DNA of 28,837 nucleotides, taken from contig CABUDQ010000026.1 in the NCBI GenBank assembly GCA_902490365.1, positions 1-28,837 of the forward strand, in the 5' to 3' direction. How positions within the stretch are numbered: position 1 is the stretch's first letter; every line of letters begins with the position of its first letter. A program made the position numbers and the translations under genes. This document shows positions 6,881 through 16,378 of this stretch, in pieces. Source of the DNA: an uncultured Collinsella sp. Its GTDB lineage: Bacteria > Actinomycetota > Coriobacteriia > Coriobacteriales > Coriobacteriaceae. Below the pieces are notes generated by a model. The model worked only from the letters and a program-made list of their open reading frames with translations, had not been told where the DNA came from and searched no databases.

Positions 6881-7684
<804 letters not shown>

Positions 7685-7696
7685 GGGACTCCTTAA

Positions 7697-8602
7697 CTAG
7701 CGACGCTTGCGCGACAGGAAGCGCGCAAACAGGTTGAAGGCAAGAATGATCACCATCAGCAAGAGCGCGGTGCCGTAGGCTGCGTTCATGTTGATGCCGT
7801 CGTTGGCAAGCAGGTACAGGTGAACCGTCATGGGGCGGCCGGAATCGAGCGGCGAAATAGGTAGATTGATGGCTTGGCCCATGGTGTAGAGCACCACCGC
7901 GGTCTCGCCAATGGCGCGACCGATGGCGAGGACGATGCCCGTGGCAATACGGCCAAAGGCAGAAGGAAGCACAATCTTGGAGACAACCTGCCACTTGGTG
8001 GCGCCCAGGCCGTACGCGCCCCAACGGATATAGCGCGGGACGGCGCGAATGGCCTCTTCGGTGGTGCGCATGACGATGGGAAGCATCAAGAGCGCGAGCG
8101 CCAGAGCGGCCGAGACCATCGAAAGGCCCAGGCCCATGGCCTCGACAAACAAGGCGTAGCCAAACAGGCCCATAACGATGGAGGGCACCGAGGCCAAAGC
8201 GTCAGCAGCGTAGCGAATGAGCTCGACGACCTTGCCCTGCTTGGCGTACTCGGCCAGATAGACGGCTGCCAGCACAGCAATCGGCGTGCAGATAAGCATG
8301 GCGAGCGCCGTCACATAGACGGTCGAGACGATCGTGGGCCAAATTCCGCCCTCGGCGTTGACGCCCTGGGGCCAACCGAAGATAAAGTCGAGCGAGATAT
8401 GCGGCAGGCCGTTAATGACCACATAGGCGATGATAGCGACAAGCACCAGCGTGGTGATGTATGCCGCGGCACGGAACACGCCAAGCATGATCTTGTTGGA
8501 CAGGTCCTTGTTGATGCGGCCCTTCTTGCCATGGGAAAGGGCACGCTTGATGCGCTCGCGCGACGAGGTCGTATCGACCGTCGTGTCAACGAAATCGGAC
8601 AT
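7697..8602 (-). CDS. pstA: Phosphate ABC transporter permease PstA
   Basis: A 301-residue membrane permease subunit of the Pst system. It has about 35 cytoplasmic residues, then about six membrane segments. The EAA loop that docks to PstB reads GAYGLGATKWQVVSKIVLPSA in pieces GAYGLGATKW and VVSKIVLPSA near residues 205-225, followed by IGRAIGETAVVLYTMG. The tail ends in the basic RFLSRKRR. It lies three bases after pstC and 12 before pstB. The PstA identity rests on its order after pstC and on the INLPISPLDSGRPMTVHLY stretch, which is characteristic of PstA. Confidence 0.95.
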   Translation of the reverse strand: MSDFVDTTVDTTSSRERIKRALSHGKKGRINKDLSNKIMLGVFRAAAYITTLVLVAIIAYVVINGLPHISLDFIFGWPQGVNAEGGIWPTIVSTVYVTALAMLICTPIAVLAAVYLAEYAKQGKVVELIRYAADALASVPSIVMGLFGYALFVEAMGLGLSMVSAALALALLMLPIVMRTTEEAIRAVPRYIRWGAYGLGATKWQVVSKIVLPSAFGRIATGIVLAIGRAIGETAVVLYTMGQAINLPISPLDSGRPMTVHLYLLANDGINMNAAYGTALLLMVIILAFNLFARFLSRKRR

Positions 8603-8605
8603 AGC

Positions 8606-9532
8606 CTACCCCCTCTTCTTCTTGGAAATCAGACGGACGATGCCCACCAGCGTGGCGGAGATGATAAACAGGACCACGCCCATGCCGAACAGCGCCGAGC
8701 GGTGCAGACCCGAGGAATAGCTCATGTCGAGCGCGATCTGGCTCGTGAGCGTCGAGATGGGGCTCGCAATGCTGTCGGGAATAACCGGGGCGTTACCCAC
8801 GACCATGAGCACGGCCATGGTCTCGCCGATGGCACGGCCCATACCCAGCACGATGGCATCCACGATACCCAGCTTGGCGGCAGGTAGCACGACCTTATAG
8901 ATGGTCTGCCACTTAGTAGCACCCATGGCATACGATGCCTCGCGAATACCCATGGGAATGGAATTGAGGGCATCGATGGTGAGCGTGGTGATGGTAGGGA
9001 CGATCATGATGGCAAGCACGAACCACGCCGTCAGCGCACCAAAACCAAGACCACCGGTCAGTTGCGCGATAAACGGACGGATGATGATCATGCCAAAGAA
9101 GCCATAGATGATAGAAGGGATGCCGGCCAACAGGTCAACGGCAGGGCTGATGAGCTTGCGCACGCGCTTGCTGGCGATCTCGACCAGATACACGGCCGTG
9201 CCCACGCCTAGGGGCACACCCATGGCGAGCGCACCGACGGTCACCAGACCCGAGCCGGCAAGCAGCGACACGATGCCGTAGTGGCCCTCAGAGGGCGCCC
9301 ACGTAAAGCTAAAGAAGTCCGCCAGACCGATGTCGGTAAAGACGGGCAGCGCCGAGTACGTGGTAAAGACAAAAATCAGGATGACGGTAACAACCGCCAA
9401 GAACGCGCAGGCAAAGAAAATCCACTGCAGCGCCTTCTCCTTGATATAGGTGCTGCGCGATACGAGCGCCAGCTCGCGCTTCTTGGGCGCCTGAGCATTC
9501 TGCTCAGTCTGGGAGTTTTCCTGTGCTTCCAT
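8606..9532 (-). CDS. pstC: Phosphate ABC transporter permease PstC
   Basis: A 308-residue permease partner of PstA. It starts MEAQENSQTEQNAQAPKKRE, a polar cytoplasmic leader, followed by about six membrane segments. The EAA loop EASYAMGATKWQTIYKVVLP lies near residues 200-220, and MGRAIGETMAVLMVVGN follows. I chose the ATG at 9532, which has GGGGAG eight bases upstream inside the pstS 3' end; a GTG at 9541 would add three residues and overlap the pstS stop. The gene begins one base after the pstS stop codon, which suggests translational coupling. Confidence 0.95.
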   Translation of the reverse strand: MEAQENSQTEQNAQAPKKRELALVSRSTYIKEKALQWIFFACAFLAVVTVILIFVFTTYSALPVFTDIGLADFFSFTWAPSEGHYGIVSLLAGSGLVTVGALAMGVPLGVGTAVYLVEIASKRVRKLISPAVDLLAGIPSIIYGFFGMIIIRPFIAQLTGGLGFGALTAWFVLAIMIVPTITTLTIDALNSIPMGIREASYAMGATKWQTIYKVVLPAAKLGIVDAIVLGMGRAIGETMAVLMVVGNAPVIPDSIASPISTLTSQIALDMSYSSGLHRSALFGMGVVLFIISATLVGIVRLISKKKRG

Positions 9533-9533
9533 G

Positions 9534-10370
9534 CTACTCACTCCCCTTCTCGTCGTTGGTGACGGGAATAAAGCCCGCCTCGCGAATCTGCTTGTCCATC
9601 TTTTCGGACGTCACGTAGTCGATGTAATCCTGCGCCCGCTGCGAAGGCGCACCCTTCACAAAGAAGTAAAGGTCGCGCGAGATGGGATAGCCGCCACTCG
9701 CGACCGTCTTCTCGGACGCCTCAACATGATTGACCGAGACGGCCTTGACCGAGGTCTTGGCGTTGAGGCTATCGACGAAGCCCAGCGAAATGTAGCCGAT
9801 AGCCCCGCGCGAACGAGATACCACGTCGCGCACCTGGCCCGTGCCCGAAAGAACGGCGGAGCGGCGATCGAACGGGGTGCCGTCCATCACGATGGTGCGG
9901 AAGGCTTCACGCGTGCCAGACGCCTCATCTCGGTTGATAACCTGAATCCTCAGGTCCTCGCCACCGACTTCTTTCCAGTTGGTGATCTTGCCAGCATAGA
10001 TATCGCGGAGCTGCTCGGTCGAGAGGTTATCGACGGGGTTGTCTTCGTTCACGATAACCGCGATACCGTCGTGGGCAATGACGATGGGAGTCAGGCCCAG
10101 ATCCTGTTCGTCGGCATTGAGTCCACGGGAGGAGCTGGCGATATCGGCCGTGCCAGCGCTGACGGCTTCGATGCCAGCGGAAGAGCCCAAACCGGAAACG
10201 AGCACGTCGATGCCGGTCTCCTCCTTAAAGCCCTCTGCCGCAATTTCGGCGATAGGAAGGCAGGTCGTGGAGCCGGCCACGGTAATGGAAGAGGTAGAAG
10301 ATCCCGAAGAACAGGCGCACAGCGTAAGCGTAAGCACAGCGGCGCTCAGGACCGATACGATCTTTCTCAT
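9534..10370 (-). CDS. pstS: Phosphate-binding lipoprotein PstS
   Basis: A 278-residue extracellular phosphate-binding protein anchored by lipid. The signal peptide MRKIVSVLSAAVLTLTLCAC ends in a lipobox (LCAC, modified Cys at residue 20), followed by a Ser/Thr/Gly spacer. Phosphate-contacting segments of the family are visible: VAGSTTCLPIAE near 31-42, SSSRGLN near 79-85, and NRDEASGTREAF near 145-156. It is slightly shorter than many PstS proteins and lacks extra domains. Its ATG overlaps the pgeF stop as ATGA (10367-10370), so its translation is probably coupled to pgeF and there is no room for a separate adjacent promoter. It is the first of pstS-pstC-pstA-pstB-phoU. Confidence 0.96.
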   Translation of the reverse strand: MRKIVSVLSAAVLTLTLCACSSGSSTSSITVAGSTTCLPIAEIAAEGFKEETGIDVLVSGLGSSAGIEAVSAGTADIASSSRGLNADEQDLGLTPIVIAHDGIAVIVNEDNPVDNLSTEQLRDIYAGKITNWKEVGGEDLRIQVINRDEASGTREAFRTIVMDGTPFDRRSAVLSGTGQVRDVVSRSRGAIGYISLGFVDSLNAKTSVKAVSVNHVEASEKTVASGGYPISRDLYFFVKGAPSQRAQDYIDYVTSEKMDKQIREAGFIPVTNDEKGSE

Positions 10371-11167
10371 AGCATCACGCCGATCGCAGCATGGCGCCCA
10401 CAGGTGCCGTCCTCGTTACGGTAGGAATAAAAGCGGTCGTTCTGACGCACAGTCGAAAGCTGGGTATCCACGATATTATCCGCGTCCACACCGGCATCTA
10501 CCAGCGCCTCACAAATGGCAGCGGAAAGATCGAGCATGCGAGAGGCACTCGCATCGATGCAAGAGAACTCGACGGCAAAGCGATCCATGAGTTCCTGGGA
10601 TACCTCATATTCGTCAGCCAAGATATGGGGGCCGATATAGGCGGAAACGTCGCTCGCATCGCAGCCGGCAGCATCGCAAAGCGCCTGGCACGCCTTGGCA
10701 GAAATACGTGCAATCGTGCCCTTCCAACCGGAGTGCACCACGGCAAATCCGCCAGGGGCCACCAGCACCACGGGAACGCAGTCGGCAAAGCAGAGCAGCA
10801 CGGGCACGTCATGGGCCGTACAGACGATGGCATCGCAGCCCTCGGCAATCTGCTCGCGAACAGCCTCAAGATCGTCGGCGCCGTTCGAAGTCACCGTAAC
10901 GATATGGTCACCATGTACCTGATTGGGCACGAGCAGATTATGCTCGCACTCAGTGGCGCCCATCGCTTCGAGCGCTCGACGACGATTTTCTTGAACAGCA
11001 AAGGGGTCATCGCCTACATGCGAGCCCAGGTTGAGCGAGGAGTACGCATTTTCAGAAACGCCACCGGTGCGCTCGGTAAAGGCAAAGCGAACATCGGATG
11101 TCGCGCCCTCCACCAACGTAACTCCATCATGGTCGACACGCGAAACGTTGTCCGCACGTGCTGCCAT
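10367..11167 (-). CDS. pgeF: Laccase-domain protein PgeF (YfiH family), peptidoglycan editing factor
   Basis: A 266-residue YfiH/PgeF (DUF152) protein. Family members have zinc-dependent activity; the E. coli protein removes UDP-MurNAc wrongly loaded with L-Ser, and others act on purine nucleosides. The active-site triad is complete: H85 in PNQVHGDH, C130 in CFADCVPVV, H145 in VVHSGWKGT. Also visible are SSLNLGSHVGDD and IGPHI. The ATG at 11167 follows AGGAGG at eight bases; a longer reading to 11272 covers the intergenic region and is unlikely. The gene sits between ftsZ and pstS, and its stop overlaps the pstS start. Its place beside murC and ftsZ fits a peptidoglycan-proofreading role. Confidence 0.92.
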   Translation of the reverse strand: MAARADNVSRVDHDGVTLVEGATSDVRFAFTERTGGVSENAYSSLNLGSHVGDDPFAVQENRRRALEAMGATECEHNLLVPNQVHGDHIVTVTSNGADDLEAVREQIAEGCDAIVCTAHDVPVLLCFADCVPVVLVAPGGFAVVHSGWKGTIARISAKACQALCDAAGCDASDVSAYIGPHILADEYEVSQELMDRFAVEFSCIDASASRMLDLSAAICEALVDAGVDADNIVDTQLSTVRQNDRFYSYRNEDGTCGRHAAIGVML

Positions 11168-11269
11168 ACTAAAGCCTCCTAATAACACAAGTACCGCGGC
11201 ATCGCCGCTACAGCCAGCGTTTATACGGCTGTCATACTTCCCTAAAAGGATACCCGCAGCGGTAGGGAC

Positions 11270-11291
11270 CAAACGTAAAGGGAACGTAAGG
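11270..11291 (-). promoter_or_regulatory. Candidate PHO box: tandem 11-bp direct repeat upstream of pgeF-pst
   Basis: On the minus strand CCTTACGTTCC (11281-11291) is followed directly by CTTTACGTTTG (11270-11280), 8 of 11 bases identical. An 11-bp tandem repeat in helical phase is the pattern bound by OmpR/PhoB-type regulators such as PhoP. A -10-like TATCCT (11247-11252) lies 17 bases downstream. It is placed to control pgeF-pstSCAB-phoU. Pattern-based inference only. Confidence 0.35.
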
Positions 11292-11320
11292 AGATTGGAG
11301 GCTTTCGTTTACAAACGAGA

Positions 11321-11355
11321 AACAAAACGGGGTGCATCCAAATGGACACACCCCG
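11321..11355 (-). terminator. Rho-independent terminator after ftsZ
   Basis: On the minus strand a 12-bp stem (11328-11339 with 11344-11355; CGGGGTGTGTCC against GGATGCACCCCG, two G-U pairs) with loop ATTT is followed by TTTTGTT. It lies 23 bases past the ftsZ stop and separates the dcw operon from the pgeF-pst operon, so pgeF needs its own promoter or read-through. Confidence 0.88.
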
Positions 11356-11378
11356 TGCAGGTCGTCGAGAAAAACGAA

Positions 11379-12533
11379 CTAGAAGCTACCGCGCTTCAGG
11401 AAGTCAGGAAGCTCGAACTGATCGTTGCCGAAGTTAGGAAGCTCGGTGCCACCGACGTTGCGGGTCGGAGCGACCTGAGCCGGGCTGGCGGCAGGAGCGG
11501 TGCGCTGCGGCTCGGCGGAGGCAGCGGCCTTGCTCTGAGACTGCTGAGCAGCAAAGAGCTCGTCCTGACGGTTGACGTTGGAGTCGGAGAAGCCCGTAGC
11601 AATGACGGTGATACGCACCTGATCGCCCAGGGACTCGTCGACAACGGTACCGAAGATGATGTTGGCCTCGGGGTCGACGGCGTTGGCGACAACGTCGGCG
11701 GCGTCGCTGATCTCCTGGATGCCCAGGTCCTTGGAACCGGCGATGGAGAGCAGCACGCGCGTGGCACCATCGATGGAGCTCTCGAGCAGCGGGCTGGAGA
11801 TGGCCTGCTGGGCAGCGTCGACGGCACGGGTATCCCCAGAAGAGGTACCGATACCCATCATGGCGGTACCGGCCTGCTTCATGATGGTCTTAACATCGGC
11901 GAAGTCCAGGTTGATGATACCGGGGACGGTGATAAGGTCCGTGATGCCCTGGGTGCCCTGGGAAAGGACGCCATCGGCAATCGCGAAGGCCTCGAGCATG
12001 GTGGTCTTCTTCTCGGCGATGTCGAGCAGCTTATCGTTAGGGATGACGATCATGGTGTCGACGCAATCGGAGAGGGTCTTGATGCCCTCCTCGGCGCTCT
12101 TCTTGCGCTTGCGGCCCTCGAAGGTGAAGGGCTTGGTCACGACGGCGACGGTCAGTGCGCCGACCTCGTTCATCGCGATATCAGCAACGATGGGAGCAGC
12201 GCCGGTACCGGTGCCACCGCCCTCACCGCAGGTGATAAACACCATGTCGGCGCCAGCGAGCGCCTCGGCAATGTCGTCACGGGACTCATCGGCAGCCTTG
12301 CGGCCAACCTCGGGGTTGGCGCCGGCGCCCAGGCCGCGGGTAAGGTCGGTGCCGATGTGCACCTTGATATCGGCATCAGAGATCGCGAGTGCCTGGGCGT
12401 CGGTGTTGATGGCAACAAACTCGACGCCGCGGATGCCCTCTTCGATCATTCGATTGACCGCGTTGGTACCGCCGCCGCCGACGCCGACCACCTTAATGAC
12501 GGCAAGGTAGTTGTTGATCTCTGTCTCGTGCAT
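11379..12533 (-). CDS. ftsZ: Cell division protein FtsZ
   Basis: A 384-residue tubulin-like GTPase that forms the Z ring. Visible motifs are GVGGGGTNAVN near residues 17-27, the GTP-binding signature GGGTGTGAAP near 105-114, and the T7 loop NLDFADVKTI near 205. The variable C-terminal linker (about 315-365) is rich in Ala, Ser, Gln and Pro. The terminal peptide ends FELPDFLKRGSF, the conserved tip that in SepF-using bacteria binds SepF. I chose the ATG at 12533, six bases after GGAGGA; a start at 12563 is possible but lacks a good ribosome site. No ftsA lies upstream, consistent with the SepF gene in the window. A strong terminator follows. Confidence 0.97.
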   Translation of the reverse strand: MHETEINNYLAVIKVVGVGGGGTNAVNRMIEEGIRGVEFVAINTDAQALAISDADIKVHIGTDLTRGLGAGANPEVGRKAADESRDDIAEALAGADMVFITCGEGGGTGTGAAPIVADIAMNEVGALTVAVVTKPFTFEGRKRKKSAEEGIKTLSDCVDTMIVIPNDKLLDIAEKKTTMLEAFAIADGVLSQGTQGITDLITVPGIINLDFADVKTIMKQAGTAMMGIGTSSGDTRAVDAAQQAISSPLLESSIDGATRVLLSIAGSKDLGIQEISDAADVVANAVDPEANIIFGTVVDESLGDQVRITVIATGFSDSNVNRQDELFAAQQSQSKAAASAEPQRTAPAASPAQVAPTRNVGGTELPNFGNDQFELPDFLKRGSF

Positions 12534-12589
12534 GTCGGTCCTCCGAACAAAGGTTATAGCCATAGCATGGGTCGACCCCTGCGCACATT

Positions 12590-12668
12590 AACCTTCAGGT
12601 TGAAAGTAAATGCAAAGGTAAACCGTATTATGTTTGCACATTATGAACGTATCAGTCAAATAATTGAC
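12590..12668. promoter_or_regulatory. Candidate operators in the ftsZ upstream region
   Basis: The 199-base ftsQ-ftsZ gap is AT-rich and holds two dyads. AACCT-TC-AGGTT sits in a 14-base word (12590-12603) that recurs with one change at 27115-27128. GTCAA-ATAA-TTGAC lies at 12655-12668. A TTGACT on the minus strand is a possible -35 box, but I find no -10 at good spacing, so no promoter is called. The gap is long enough for an ftsZ promoter of its own. Confidence 0.35.
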
Positions 12669-12732
12669 CGTGAAAACCAAACAAACCAGATAAACGGCGT
12701 GGTATGGCCCCTCAACAAAGCATCAACCAGCG

Positions 12733-13989
12733 CTACGAGGTCGGAGCATTCCTAAATGTGTAGTTGCCTGGAGAGCGCACATTGATATACGTTACGCCCT
12801 CTACCTGCGAAAGCAACTTGGTGACTACGCGTTCCTTCTTGGCGATATCGTCCGAATCGCCCAGCGACACCTCAATGCCGTTATTGAGGTTTGCCGAGAT
12901 GGCTTCGACCGAAGGCGTGGAGATATCCTTGACTTGTCCCAAGAACTCGCTCGAAAAACCACGCACATAATCCAGGCCGGCCTTAACGGCCTTGGAGTTC
13001 ACCGCCTGGCCGGAAACCGGAGCGACATCCGCCGAGACATCAGTCAACAACACCGCGCCATAATGCTTGGCGAGCGCCAGCGCGGCATCGATTCCGGTCA
13101 AGGTATTTGAGCCCTGCCCTGTCGTGATGACGTTGCCCTGGTCGTCCACTTCGACCGACGTCGACAGCGGGGCGATCCAGGTGTCATCGTCTCCGATAGC
13201 CCAGGCAAGGTCATCGGAGCTGATATACGCAATGGCGATAACTTTACGCTCCGTCGGCGTGATGATAAGCGTATGGGGAAACTGGCGCTGGACATCCACG
13301 CCCGAAACCCACGGGTTCTGCTTGAGATCCTCGGTAATCTGGTCGGGATCGACGTTAAAAAGCGACGTTCCCTCGGGCAAGTCGATCAGCTGGATAGCAT
13401 CGTGCTTCGTCACATGCTCGCTGCCTTGAATCTGAATATCAGTGGCAGTAAACAGTCCAGAGTTGATCACCACGGTGGCAACGACGACGAGCACGGCCAA
13501 GACGGCCAGAACGCCGCCCACGATTTTGCCTTTGCCTGTAACGACAGAAGCGGCGTCTGATGTTTTATTTGCCATCGCTCCAAGTGAAGATAACGGGTTG
13601 AAACCTTTTTTACTCGAAGGCTTCTTGGCGGTAGCCGGCACCGATGTCAGCGAGCGCGGTTTCGATGCGCCCAGCGTGCGACCTGGACGCGCCGCTTTAG
13701 TTCCCGTCGAGGGCTTGGGAGCTGCCATGGGACGGGCAGGCTTGGCGCCCATAACAGGCTTTGACGTCGTCGAGGGACGCGAGGACTTTTTTGCGGCCGG
13801 ACGATTACCGAGCTGCGAGCCGACGACCGGACGACTGGTCTGTCGAGCATGCCCGACAGACTTAGAGTGCGCGACGGTATTGCGTTGAGGTTTGGCAGGC
13901 GCGCCGGAACGCCCTCCGGCGCGGCGGAAGGTGGGTTTCGATGCTCTAGAAGCCGAGGAATTTAACTTCCGGTCTGAGCTCGATGCCAT
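12733..13989 (-). CDS. ftsQ: Division protein FtsQ/DivIB
   Basis: A 418-residue single-pass membrane protein that links the FtsL/FtsB-type proteins to the septal synthase. The N-terminal 150 residues are cytoplasmic, basic and disordered, rich in Lys, Arg, Pro, Ser and Ala. One membrane segment follows (about 156-176, VGGVLAVLAVLVVVATVVI). The POTRA domain is at about 180-250, with TDIQIQGSEHVTKHDAIQL and QFPHTLIITPTERKVIA. The beta domain runs to the C-terminus. It is longer than E. coli FtsQ (276) because of the N-terminal tail. The ATG at 13989 has GGGAGG just upstream and lies inside the murB 3' end, a 44-base overlap that suggests coupled translation. Confidence 0.9.
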   Translation of the reverse strand: MASSSDRKLNSSASRASKPTFRRAGGRSGAPAKPQRNTVAHSKSVGHARQTSRPVVGSQLGNRPAAKKSSRPSTTSKPVMGAKPARPMAAPKPSTGTKAARPGRTLGASKPRSLTSVPATAKKPSSKKGFNPLSSLGAMANKTSDAASVVTGKGKIVGGVLAVLAVLVVVATVVINSGLFTATDIQIQGSEHVTKHDAIQLIDLPEGTSLFNVDPDQITEDLKQNPWVSGVDVQRQFPHTLIITPTERKVIAIAYISSDDLAWAIGDDDTWIAPLSTSVEVDDQGNVITTGQGSNTLTGIDAALALAKHYGAVLLTDVSADVAPVSGQAVNSKAVKAGLDYVRGFSSEFLGQVKDISTPSVEAISANLNNGIEVSLGDSDDIAKKERVVTKLLSQVEGVTYINVRSPGNYTFRNAPTS

Positions 13990-14857
13990 ACGCCTCCCTC
14001 ACCTTTCCGTGCACATGTCTAATAACCGCGGCAACGTCATCGGCCGAGGCAGTTCCGTTATTAACGATAAAATTAGCGTGAACGGGCGAAACTTCCGCGC
14101 CGCCAATCGAAAAACCCTTTAATCCACAATCCTCGATAAGCTTGCCCACACTCGCATCGGGCGGGTTGCGAAAGACAGACCCGCAGGATGCGCGACCCAT
14201 GGGCTGCGTACGCTTGCGCCTTGTAAGGTACCGCTCCATGCGCTCGCGAATGTCGGCCTTGGGCGCCGGTTTAAGCTTGAACACGCACTCGAGGATGATC
14301 TCATTGCGGGGAAGGCTACATTCGCGGTAGTCCCAAGTGATCTCGGACCCCGCATAATGCTTGATACCGGATGCCGGGTCAAACGTTACGACATCCTCAA
14401 CCAGCGAGCCAATCCACTCGGTCCGTGTGCCGGCATTCATGGATATCGCACCGCCGACCGAACCAGGAATGCCAACGGCAAACTCAAGGCCCGAGAGGCT
14501 ACGCGACAGGGCATCGTTGACCAGGCGCGCAAACATCACGCCCGCACCGACCGTCAGCGTACAACCGTCATCGGCAACAACCGTGCGCTGAAACTCACGT
14601 CCGAGCGAAATGACGGCACCGCGATAACCGCCATCGGCAACCAGCAGATTGGAGCCCTTGCCGATGATGACCCACGGCACCTGCTCGCGATCGAGCACCG
14701 CCACGGCGCGGCGGAGGGCATGATAGCTATGGCACGTCACAAAGAGGTCGGCCTTGCCGCCGATACGATAGCTCGTATGACGCGCAAGGCGCTCGTCCTC
14801 GATCACATCCGTGTCGATCATGCCCGAGAGCGCCATGACGGCGTTAAACAGACCCAT
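13946..14857 (-). CDS. murB: UDP-N-acetylmuramate dehydrogenase MurB
   Basis: A 303-residue FAD enzyme that reduces UDP-GlcNAc-enolpyruvate to UDP-MurNAc with NADPH in the cytoplasm. FAD-binding motifs are HTSYRIGGKADLF near 27-39, IGKGSNLLVADGG near 64-76 and VGIPGSVGGAISMNAG near 128-143. The catalytic Ser lies in GRASCGSVFRNP (type II MurB pattern), and a C-terminal Glu in GGAEVSPVHANFIVN is the probable second acid. Length matches type II enzymes. The gene starts five bases before the murC stop on the coding strand; the ATG at 14857 is the first Met. It follows murC and overlaps ftsQ, the order usual in Gram-positive dcw clusters. Confidence 0.96.
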   Translation of the reverse strand: MGLFNAVMALSGMIDTDVIEDERLARHTSYRIGGKADLFVTCHSYHALRRAVAVLDREQVPWVIIGKGSNLLVADGGYRGAVISLGREFQRTVVADDGCTLTVGAGVMFARLVNDALSRSLSGLEFAVGIPGSVGGAISMNAGTRTEWIGSLVEDVVTFDPASGIKHYAGSEITWDYRECSLPRNEIILECVFKLKPAPKADIRERMERYLTRRKRTQPMGRASCGSVFRNPPDASVGKLIEDCGLKGFSIGGAEVSPVHANFIVNNGTASADDVAAVIRHVHGKVREAYGIELRPEVKFLGF

Positions 14858-14862
14858 TAGAC

Positions 14863-16281
14863 TTAAGCGTCTTTCTTGGCAGTCAGATACTCAATGAACT
14901 CGGGACCGACGGTCGTAACGTCGCCGGCACCCATGGTGAGCAGCAGGTCGCCCTCGCCCACCATCTGCTCGAGCTCCTGATTGAGCTCAAGACGGCTGGA
15001 GCAGTACACGACCTCCTTGCCAGGATGCTTGGCGCGCACGGTATCGGCGAGCATCTTAGAGGTGACACCCGGAATGGGCATCTCGCCAGCCGAGAACACA
15101 TCAATCAGCAGCAGTTTATCGGCATTGGCAAATGCATCGGCAAAGTCGTCGCACAGGGCCTGCAGGCGCGAATAGCGGTGCGGCTGGAACACGACACCGA
15201 CGTGCTTGTAGCCCAGCGAGGAAGCGGCAGCAAGCGTCGCCTTGATCTCGGTGGGGTGATGGCCGTAATCATCGACCACGGTGATGCCATCGATATCGCC
15301 CACGTGGGTAAAGCGACGGCGGACGCCCTCAAAGCTCGAGAGCGCCTTGGCGGCGGCGTCGATGTCAAGGCCCAGGACATGGGCGACGGTGAGCACCGCC
15401 GTGGCGTTGAGCATGTTGTGGCGACCGGGGTTGCTCTTGATCTCCACAGCGTGCTCAGTGCCGTCCTCAAAGCGAACGATAAAGTCACTCTGGATGCCCT
15501 TGACATCCGGGTGCACGCAGACGATGTCGTTGCTCTCGGCAAAGCCGTAGGAAAGCACGTGACGGCCCGTCGACTTGGCGAGCTCGACCAGATGCGGGTC
15601 CTCGCCGCAGACGATGACGGTGCCGTCCTCGCCCACCAGGCTCATGAATTTGGCGAAAGTTGCCTCGATCTCCTCGATACCCGAGTAGTGATCGAGGTGG
15701 TCGGCCTCGACGTTGGTCACAATGACCACGTTGGGGTTCAGGAACAGGAAGGAGCTGTCGGACTCGTCGGCCTCGGCGACAAAGTAGTCGCCCGAGCCGT
15801 TCTTGCCGTTCGTGTCATAGCCCTCGACGATGCCGCCGATCAAGAAGCTCGGATCCAGACCCATGCGGTCGAGCATGGTGGCGCACATCGAAGACGTGGT
15901 GGTCTTGCCATGCGTGCCGGCAACAGCGACGGTGGTGTAGCCGTGGCCCAAAGCAGAGAGCATCTTGGCACGGGGCCACACGGGAATACCCAGCTCGCGA
16001 GCGCGCACGAGTTCAGGGTTGGACTCCGGAATAGCGGTGGACACAACAACCACGTCGGGCTTGACCTCGTCGATCGTGGCGGCCTCATGGCCCACATGCA
16101 CCTTCACACCAGCGCGGGTAAGCTGGCGGATATAACGTGACGTCTTAAGGTCGGAGCCGGTAACGGCATAACCGCGCTCGTGCAGAACGAGGGCGATGCC
16201 GCTCATGCCGGCGCCGCCGATACCGATAAAGTGGGCGCTCTTAAACTCGGGCGCGGAGGTTGCAGTCTGGGAATCAGCCAT
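14863..16281 (-). CDS. murC: UDP-N-acetylmuramate-L-alanine ligase MurC
   Basis: A 472-residue Mur ligase that adds L-Ala to UDP-MurNAc using ATP. The N-terminal Rossmann motif HFIGIGGAGMSGIALVL starts near residue 18, the ATP loop VAGTHGKTTTSSM lies near 117-129, and the central-domain motifs EADESDSSFLFL and NVEADHLDHY follow near 165-200. The C-terminal ligase domain contains DDYGHHPTEIKATL and FQPHRYSRL, both diagnostic for MurC. The ATG at 16281 gives MADSQTATSAPEF and has AAGGAG about 11 bases upstream; a GTG at 16308 would add nine residues. It lies 97 bases after murG, the widest gap among the mur genes except that before murF. Confidence 0.97.
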   Translation of the reverse strand: MADSQTATSAPEFKSAHFIGIGGAGMSGIALVLHERGYAVTGSDLKTSRYIRQLTRAGVKVHVGHEAATIDEVKPDVVVVSTAIPESNPELVRARELGIPVWPRAKMLSALGHGYTTVAVAGTHGKTTTSSMCATMLDRMGLDPSFLIGGIVEGYDTNGKNGSGDYFVAEADESDSSFLFLNPNVVIVTNVEADHLDHYSGIEEIEATFAKFMSLVGEDGTVIVCGEDPHLVELAKSTGRHVLSYGFAESNDIVCVHPDVKGIQSDFIVRFEDGTEHAVEIKSNPGRHNMLNATAVLTVAHVLGLDIDAAAKALSSFEGVRRRFTHVGDIDGITVVDDYGHHPTEIKATLAAASSLGYKHVGVVFQPHRYSRLQALCDDFADAFANADKLLLIDVFSAGEMPIPGVTSKMLADTVRAKHPGKEVVYCSSRLELNQELEQMVGEGDLLLTMGAGDVTTVGPEFIEYLTAKKDA

Positions 16282-16378
16282 GTGCTCGTGTACTCCTTGC
16301 GTAAACACTGCCTGTAACCCGTTAACTGTACCGCACCTACCGCATCAGCGCGAGGGCGACCGACGATATCCCGTCTAA

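Noticed and set aside
11229..11236. CTGTCATA, identical to an E. coli PHO-box half site
   Set aside because: Only one half site is present and it is on the strand opposite to pst; a second half at the required spacing is missing. The 11-bp tandem repeat is the better candidate.
11031..12755. A 574-codon open frame on the plus strand
   Set aside because: Antisense to ftsZ and the start of pgeF, both certain. No ribosome site or recognisable domain.
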